Assembly: GCA_023091735.1 (NCBI GenBank)
Contig: JALKBU010001263.1
Location: forward strand, 1-13,509
Reading direction: 5' to 3'
DNA from: Trichomonas tenax
Taxonomy: Eukaryota > Parabasalia > Trichomonadida > Trichomonadidae
Length of the DNA stretch: 13,509 nt
The translations under genes were made by a program, and so were the position numbers. Under the pieces are notes generated by a model. That model was not told the origin of the DNA. It did no database searches and saw only the letters and a list, made by a program, of their open reading frames with translations. This document shows, in pieces, positions 9,668 to 13,509 of this stretch; position 1 is the stretch's first letter; each line of letters opens with the position of its first letter.

Positions 9668-10438
9668 ATGAGCGGGGAGACGAACCTTCCTTCTCCGAAT
9701 AGTCTTCCTATGTTCTTCAACCTCCTGTCACCGGAGGACAAACACACGTACGCTGATTTGCGCACAGAATTATGGAGTCTCGAGAACAAGTTCAAAAGGA
9801 ATAAAAGACTCTCGAGTTTACAGAAATCCATCGACAAGATCCATGAATTTTGCGTCAAACATAACTCCGACGATTGGAAAAGATGTATCGTATGCGGTAT
9901 CGCGTGGTTGGACGATGATATTGCAATAAATATTCGACAATTAAAACTTCTAGTCAATAAATGCAAATCTTCAATTAATGGTGCGCTCCTTAAAATGGGA
10001 TACGAGTCCTCCACAGCAAAGAACGACGGCTTTAAGAAACTTCTCGACTACATCCCATATCTTCGCGGTAACTTCAACGAACAAAGAATGTGGACGATTC
10101 GCCGTAAGGCTATGTTCACACCCGCGCCACAGCGCTTCGATATTCCTCAGTTTTACATGGAGTCAACTTTCTCTCAAACTCCACAGCCACTTCTCCAAAT
10201 GTTTGGCATTAATACATACGATAAAGCGCATGAACTTGTGCAGATATTCGGCAATACCCCCTGCTCAAGTACCGTAGATAGTCGGTCAACAACTCCACCG
10301 AATGTAAAACAAGAGATTGAAACAGCTGGATGCAAAGTTTTAGAGGATTGCTGCTGCTGTTGCCCCAATTTTGATATGCAAGATCAGTGTGATGAACTTG
10401 CTTTTGATGAAGAATTCACTGATTTCACACCTCTATAA
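9668..10438 (+). CDS. Initiator-binding domain (IBD) transcription factor, IBP39/M5BP family
   Basis: 256-residue nuclear protein predicted to bind core promoter DNA. Residues about 17-147 match the trichomonad initiator-binding domain (Pfam IBD), a winged-helix fold. Diagnostic stretches are DDWKRCIVCGIAWL (68-81), IAINIRQLKLLVNKCKSSIN (85-104) with the KCKSSING turn, and LRGNFNEQRMWTIRR (132-146). In T. vaginalis IBP39 this domain recognises the TCA(+1)YW initiator, and the C-terminal domain contacts the RNA polymerase II large-subunit tail; paralogues such as M5BP bind another core motif. Here the C-terminal part is only about 110 residues, with a VKQE sumoylation-type site (213-216), five consecutive cysteines (228-232) and an acidic end. 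The frame is open from GTG at 9632, but ATG 9668 is the first Met and fits the family. TAAA overlaps the stop, the usual trichomonad polyadenylation signal. It converges with the next gene. Which motif it binds is unknown. Confidence 0.93.
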   Translation: MSGETNLPSPNSLPMFFNLLSPEDKHTYADLRTELWSLENKFKRNKRLSSLQKSIDKIHEFCVKHNSDDWKRCIVCGIAWLDDDIAINIRQLKLLVNKCKSSINGALLKMGYESSTAKNDGFKKLLDYIPYLRGNFNEQRMWTIRRKAMFTPAPQRFDIPQFYMESTFSQTPQPLLQMFGINTYDKAHELVQIFGNTPCSSTVDSRSTTPPNVKQEIETAGCKVLEDCCCCCPNFDMQDQCDELAFDEEFTDFTPL

Positions 10439-10634
10439 ATTTCCTGTATTTATATATTAAGAGTGCTTCATGTAAATGTAAAGATGTAATTTTTCAAATT
10501 CTGTTTATATTTAATATATTAAAAAATTGTTTTGTCGAATTCGAGAAAAGGCTTCGCTAACACAGCTTAATTACGAAAACAAAAACATATATTTATAGAA
10601 AAACTAAACAGAACAAAAAATGGAAAAAATATTA
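10439..10634. other. Convergent intergenic region
   Basis: About 196 bp separates the two stop codons of the convergent genes. It must hold both 3' ends. TAAA overlaps the plus-strand stop. For the minus-strand gene the stop is TGATAA and no TAAA is directly at it. Confidence 0.6.
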
Positions 10635-11381
10635 TCAAAATTCGAATTTGTGCATTTCATTTGCTATCAATAGGTGGTGTGCAGTGAGCTGCTTCAAATC
10701 AGAATCAAAAGTGTCTCTTTGTCGAACTCCATTTCGAGATATTTGAATTTCTCTAATTTTCTTTGCAATTTCTGATGTATTATTCTTTGCTTTAATCAGA
10801 GCCCTCGTGATCTTAATTTTGTCCTTAAGAGGCTGTTCTCTGAAGTTTTTAGGAAGATTTTGCAATTCGATTAAAGTATCTTGATAAGGCTGAGGTAATA
10901 GTTTTGGATCTTCATCAGCAATCGCTAACATCAACGCCCCATCTGCTGTTTCAGAAACAGGCGCTGGACGAAGATAAATTGCTAAAATATCTTCATAATC
11001 ACGAACTTTTTGCATTTGGTCTTGTAAATCTCCCTTGAGCGTGAGATATTTTTTGAGTTTTGCTTCAGTGTCTTCGTCTTTTGTTTCGTTGAATGATTGT
11101 TGAAGATAACAAATTTCTTTTGTTAATGAATGATTCTCTTCGCGGGCTGCAACTAAGTCGTGGTTACACTGTAGGATATATGTCAACATTTTCTTGGCTT
11201 TTGCAGATGCGTCGTTAAGGAGTTCTGATTTTTTCATGATTAAATCGTTTCTTGAATCGATTTTTGCTTTATAGGAATCGATTTCTTTCTGTATTTCCGC
11301 ATTTAACCTTTCTAATTCCATCACTCTTTCTTGTAATGCAGCAATTGCAGCGATAGCTGCTTTAGATGCTTCGGGTTCCAT
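10635..11381 (-). CDS. Coiled-coil protein of unknown function
   Basis: 248 residues, intronless. Residues about 5-135 are nearly continuous charged heptads (ALQERVMELERLNAEIQKEI, then a KSELL...KKMLTY stretch and LKGDLQDQMQKVRDYEDI), predicting a long coiled coil. A short non-helical linker with PAPVSETADG (139-148) and LLPQPYQ (161-167) follows. Then residues 168-245 form a second helical, charged segment ending NEMHKFEF. There is no signal peptide, membrane span or catalytic motif. The overall shape suggests a cytoskeletal or scaffold protein, but I do not recognise a family and claim no function. The start is supported by a well-placed initiator 16 nt upstream. The stop is TGA, followed by TAA. 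Confidence 0.85.
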   Translation of the reverse strand: MEPEASKAAIAAIAALQERVMELERLNAEIQKEIDSYKAKIDSRNDLIMKKSELLNDASAKAKKMLTYILQCNHDLVAAREENHSLTKEICYLQQSFNETKDEDTEAKLKKYLTLKGDLQDQMQKVRDYEDILAIYLRPAPVSETADGALMLAIADEDPKLLPQPYQDTLIELQNLPKNFREQPLKDKIKITRALIKAKNNTSEIAKKIREIQISRNGVRQRDTFDSDLKQLTAHHLLIANEMHKFEF

Positions 11382-11393
11382 TTTTTTATTTCT

Positions 11394-11399
11394 AAATGA
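11394..11399 (-). promoter_or_regulatory. Initiator element (Inr) of the coiled-coil gene
   Basis: On the minus strand TCATTT matches the trichomonad initiator TCA(+1)YW(T/A). The candidate transcription start is 11397, giving a 16-nt untranslated leader before the ATG, well within the usual 6-20 nt. This is the clearest promoter in the window. Confidence 0.75.
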
Positions 11400-11776
11400 C
11401 GTTAATCATTTTCGTGCTCACACACCCGTAAATCGCTAATTTCTCATTTTCCTCCTTATATAACAAATGTTAATCGAATATTATAACAAATATAAAAATA
11501 ATTCTTTCAAATGATAAGTATCAAATTATTGTATATTCAAATAGTAATATGCTTAGCTTAAATGAATTTTAATTTAAAAAACGATCTATGTGAATCAGAA
11601 AATGAAGAAAGGATGAAAATAAATAATTTAACATTTGTCAAAAATGTCACCTTGCATTTGCACCCATAATTCTTCGATCATTTGCGTTTTTTGAGGAATA
11701 TAGTAAATATTAACTGCAAATACCAGAAAAATCTTGAATTATGCATTGCTGCAGTATTATATGTTCGATTTGTTAA
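11400..11776. other. AT-rich region upstream of the coiled-coil gene
   Basis: Holds the upstream promoter region of the minus-strand gene. No gene or clear repeat seen. Confidence 0.5.
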
Positions 11777-12161
11777 GAGATAATTGATCACATTTCAAAA
11801 TATCGAGAACGGAAACTCTGCATCTACATACATTCTGGTAATTACATTATGAAAATGTGGAGGATGTTTAAATCGATAAACATAGCAATAGGAGAAATCC
11901 TAGAAATTTTGTTAGCGCTACATGATCTAACTACTGTCATTGCATAATAGCGGTGGAGTACACTGCGCATTTAAAGTGAATCGACCCGACAAAAAAACGT
12001 TGAGAACATTTCAAACAAATCTAAGGATATTAGTTGCAATTTTTATATCATTATTTAGTTCTCATGATTTTAAGATATATTTCGCTATCATTCAGTTTTC
12101 AGTATCAATAAACTTCCAAAAACATCGTAATCCATCCTTCCGTTGGGTGTTTAGTCTATAG
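11777..12161 (+). pseudogene. Possible decayed gene fragment with one frameshift
   Basis: Positions 11777-11947 are open for 56 codons and read KSINIAIGEILEILLALHDL, then stop at TAA. An overlapping frame (11940-12161) carries on with HNSGGVHCAFKVNRPDKK. A single 1-nt shift near 11940 would join the two into a coherent-looking stretch of about 100 residues. No ATG-led intact gene results. Family not recognised; chance is a real alternative. Confidence 0.25.
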
Positions 12162-12182
12162 ACAAAAATGAAGTTAATAATA

Positions 12183-12229
12183 AGATGTTCGCGTAATCCA
12201 CGACTGCGCCGTGGCTTCCACGAACATCT
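12183..12229. repeat. 47-nt hairpin-forming palindrome, unit A
   Basis: Outer arms AGATGTTCG and CGAACATCT (9 bp) and inner arms CCACG and CGTGG (5 bp) enclose the loop ACTGCGC. Further pairs, G11-C37 and AA13-14/TT34-35, extend the stem. It lies 332 bp past the stop of the unit A gene. It is far GC-richer than its surroundings. Confidence 0.85.
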
Positions 12230-12364
12230 ATTTAAATATATTTACAGAATTAGTTTTACAAGTTAGGTCCCCCCCATATAGAAAATAAATTTTTGAATTA
12301 CTTACAAAACTAACGTTAATTTTATTTTGGAATTCCTGACTTTATAAAATGTATTCAGTTTTGA

Positions 12365-12448
12365 AAATAATTTATGACTAACTAACTAACTAAGAAAAGA
12401 AAGCGAAAGGAATTTAGAAGTCAGAAATTTGAAAAATAATTTTAGTGA
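12365..12448. repeat. Internal direct repeat in unit A, copy 1
   Basis: Near-identical to 12479-12559. It includes a (CTAA)n tract, the AAGAAAGCGAAAGG block and the TTTGAAAAATAATTTTAGT end. The second copy runs up to the small-gene stop, so copy 1 appears to be a duplicate of the gene's 3' flank. Confidence 0.8.
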
Positions 12449-12478
12449 AAATGAGATAAATTTATTTAGAAATTAGAA

Positions 12479-12559
12479 AAAATAATTTATGACTAACTAA
12501 CTAAGAAAAGAAAGCGAAAGGAATTTATGAAGTCAGAAATTTGAAAAATAATTTTAGTA
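12479..12559. repeat. Internal direct repeat in unit A, copy 2
   Basis: Second copy of 12365-12448, with one fewer CTAA and a two-base insertion. It abuts the stop codon of the unit A gene at 12561, and the same sequence also flanks the unit B stop, so this is the ancestral position. Confidence 0.8.
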
Positions 12560-12560
12560 G

Positions 12561-12842
12561 TTATTCTGATTTCTTTTCTTCCTGCTTCTTCTTTTCTTCT
12601 TCTTCCTTCATTCTTTTTGCGATCCATCTCGGATTCTTCTGTCTTCCTGCAGCAAGTGCTGCTAATTGTTTTTCTGTACACTTACATTTAGGTTTAACTG
12701 GTTTTTCCTCCGTTGCTCCTTCATCATCTTTTTCATTCTTTTTAGTCTTTCTTGCTTTGAGTTCGTGACCTTCGGTCTTGGAGCTAAGTTCCTTTAATAT
12801 TTCTTCCTTTAATGTCGATTTCAAAGTTTCGAAGTTTGTCAT
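12561..12842 (-). CDS. Small charged protein, unit A copy, CTEKQLAALAAGR core
   Basis: 93 residues, unrecognised. Residues 5-20 predict an amphipathic helix (LKSTLKEEILKEL). Then comes a Lys/Glu-rich flexible part (22-50), a basic core KPKCKCTEKQLAALAAGRQK (50-69) followed by NPRWIAKRMK, and a Glu/Lys-only tail (79-93). There is no signal peptide or membrane span. The basic core plus acidic/basic tail suggests nucleic-acid or virion-core binding; KxxTEKQLAALAxGR-like phrases remind me of small basic proteins of large DNA viruses and Polinton/Maverick elements, which are abundant in Trichomonas. This is a weak inference from memory. It differs from the unit B copy by five substitutions (N3D, S9A, N36T, D39N, C53R) and lacks its four-residue TTKT. 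That protein-level conservation beside divergent flanks supports a real gene. ATG is preceded by TATAAAAC. Confidence 0.75.
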   Translation of the reverse strand: MTNFETLKSTLKEEILKELSSKTEGHELKARKTKKNEKDDEGATEEKPVKPKCKCTEKQLAALAAGRQKNPRWIAKRMKEEEEKKKQEEKKSE

Positions 12843-12850
12843 GTTTTATA
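12843..12850 (-). promoter_or_regulatory. TATAAAAC directly before the small-gene ATG
   Basis: On the minus strand the unit A gene reads TATAAAACATG; the unit B gene (13501-13508) reads the same. No TCAYW initiator lies within 57 nt upstream in unit A. Trichomonad genes generally lack TATA boxes, so this may be a TATA-like element, a variant initiator, or merely AT-rich leader sequence. Confidence 0.3.
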
Positions 12851-12898
12851 TTGGATAAAAATTTAAAATATTATTTTTTAATACTAAAGTTAGTAATT

Positions 12899-12945
12899 AG
12901 ATGTTCGCATCCGCCACGACTGCGCCGTGGCTTCTGCGAACATCT
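12899..12945. repeat. 47-nt hairpin-forming palindrome, unit B
   Basis: Outer arms AGATGTTCGCA and TGCGAACATCT pair perfectly over 11 bp, and inner arms GCCACG and CGTGGC over 6 bp, with the same ACTGCGC loop as in unit A. Pair 11/37 is A-T here but G-C in unit A, a compensatory change. It lies 57 bp upstream of the unit A gene start and 262 bp downstream of the unit B gene stop. Confidence 0.85.
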
Positions 12946-13100
12946 ATTTAAATATATTTACGGCAGAGTTAGTTTTACAAGTTAGGTCCTCCCCCTATAT
13001 AGAAAATAAATTTTTGAATTACTTACAAAACTAACGTTAATTTTATTTTGGAATTCCTGACTTTATAAAATGTATTCAGTTTTTAAAATAATTTATGACA

Positions 13101-13122
13101 AACTAACTAACTAACTAACTAA
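13101..13122. repeat. (CTAA)n microsatellite
   Basis: About five CTAA units here. Homologous tracts at about 12377-12393 and 12492-12503 are shorter (about four and three units). Length variation between otherwise similar copies shows slippage. Confidence 0.8.
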
Positions 13123-13132
13123 AAAAAAGATA

Positions 13133-13162
13133 GCGAAGGGCTTCGCCCACACCGCAGAGCGG
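13133..13162. repeat. GC-rich insertion with paired mini-hairpins in unit B
   Basis: GGGC-TTC-GCCC (13138-13148) and CCGC-AGA-GCGG (13152-13162) are two perfect 4-bp stems with 3-nt loops, side by side, in a segment absent from unit A. It lies just downstream of the unit B gene stop, where it could affect the 3' end of the mRNA or mark a small insertion. Confidence 0.6.
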
Positions 13163-13206
13163 CAAGGAAATGAGGGTAAGGAAATTTTGAAAAATAATTT
13201 TAGTGG

Positions 13207-13500
13207 TTATTCGGATTTCTTTTCTTCCTGCTTCTTCTTTTCTTCTTCTTCCTTCATTCTTTTTGCAATCCACCTCGGATTCTTCTGTCTTCCTGCAGCA
13301 AGTGCTGCTAATTGTTTTTCTGTACACTTACGTTTAGGCTTAACTGGTTTTTCCTCCGTTGCTCCTTCATTATCTTTTTCAGTCTTTTTCGTCTTTCTTG
13401 TTTTCGTTGTTGCTTTGAGTTCGTGACCTTCGGTCTTGGAGCTAAGTTCCTTTAATATTTCTTCCTTTAATGTCGCTTTCAAAGTTTCGAAGTCTGTCAT
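13207..13500 (-). CDS. Small charged protein, unit B copy, CTEKQLAALAAGR core
   Basis: 97 residues, paralogue of the gene at 12842-12561. It has the same layout: N-terminal helix (5-20), Lys/Thr-rich linker enlarged by TTKT (31-34), basic core KPKRKCTEKQLAALAAGR (54-71), NPRWIAKRMK, and a Glu/Lys tail. It has Arg57 where the other copy has Cys53; the second cysteine (Cys59 here) is kept. The last 40 residues are identical in the two copies. The sequence ATATAAAACATG at the start is also identical. Its upstream region lies outside the window. Function unknown; see the sister copy for the tentative mobile-element or virus-like link. Confidence 0.75.
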   Translation of the reverse strand: MTDFETLKATLKEEILKELSSKTEGHELKATTKTRKTKKTEKDNEGATEEKPVKPKRKCTEKQLAALAAGRQKNPRWIAKRMKEEEEKKKQEEKKSE

Positions 13501-13509
13501 GTTTTATAT

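Larger units (their letters stand above)
12170..12887 (-). repeat. Tandem unit A (hairpin plus small gene)
   Basis: First of two homologous tandem units; the match to 12888-13509 begins around 12170, just before the hairpin. Corresponding hairpins start 716 bp apart and corresponding gene starts 658 bp apart. The difference comes from an internal duplication in unit A (12365-12448 and 12479-12559) against a GC-rich insertion in unit B. Long blocks, such as that around 12290-12360, are nearly identical between units, pointing to a recent duplication or ongoing homogenisation. Confidence 0.88.
12888..13509 (-). repeat. Tandem unit B, cut by the window end
   Basis: Second copy of the unit, containing its own hairpin (12899-12945) and gene (13500-13207). 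The window stops 9 bp upstream of the gene start, so its upstream region and any further units are not visible. Compared with unit A it carries extra sequence at about 13131-13175 with two small hairpins. Confidence 0.88.

Noticed and set aside
9619..10014. 131-codon minus-strand frame
   Set aside because: Antisense to the initiator-binding domain, whose family match decides the strand.
10551..10570. CGCTAACACAG, close to the trichomonad 3' splice motif ACTAACACACAG
   Set aside because: It lies between two convergent intact genes, lacks the exact motif and has no matching 5' splice site before it.
12541..12768. Plus-strand Ser/Phe-rich frames opposite both small genes (also 13187-13426)
   Set aside because: Antisense of the Lys/Glu-rich tail; AAG/GAA codons read as CTT/TTC.

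Overview
The window looks like nuclear DNA of a parabasalid protist, most simply Trichomonas vaginalis or a close relative. Three things point there: an intronless gene for an IBP39-type initiator-binding transcription factor, a family I know only from trichomonads; a Pmp-like (chlamydial polymorphic membrane protein-like) GGA-repeat surface protein; and a clean TCA(+1)YW initiator 16 nt before one start codon. The DNA is very AT-rich, genes are single-exon, and long stretches lack convincing genes. No tRNA, rRNA or CRISPR structure was seen. The species assignment is inference.

Layout. 1-2394 is AT-rich DNA with no credible intact gene. 2425-4392 (+) encodes a 655-residue type I membrane protein: signal peptide, Pmp-like ectodomain, about 34 TTPS-type repeats, one membrane span, and an acidic tail with tyrosine sorting-type motifs. 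Just 48 bp after its stop is a 1270-bp element (4441-5710) bounded by 33-bp imperfect terminal inverted repeats and flanked by TATA on both sides. It has no evident transposase but carries two exact E2F-type sites. 5711-9667 is mostly gene-free, with weak traces of decayed genes (7044-7721 +, 8071-8393 -). 9668-10438 (+) encodes the initiator-binding-domain protein. It converges with a 248-residue coiled-coil gene (11381-10635, -), leaving about 200 bp between the stops. A weaker decayed-gene trace lies at 11777-12161.

From about 12170 to the window end there is a tandem duplication, about 700 bp per unit. Each unit holds a small minus-strand gene (93 and 97 residues, very basic/acidic, sharing a CTEKQLAALAAGRQKNPR core) and a 47-nt hairpin-forming palindrome. 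Between the two units the hairpin shows a compensatory base-pair change. The genes have TATAAAA right against the ATG and no visible initiator, unlike the coiled-coil gene. This unit array is the most unusual part of the window and may belong to a larger repeated or mobile element beyond its end.

The genes do not form an obvious pathway. The region reads as two ordinary convergent housekeeping-type genes, a surface-protein gene, a transposon-like insertion, gene remnants, and the edge of a repeated small-gene array.
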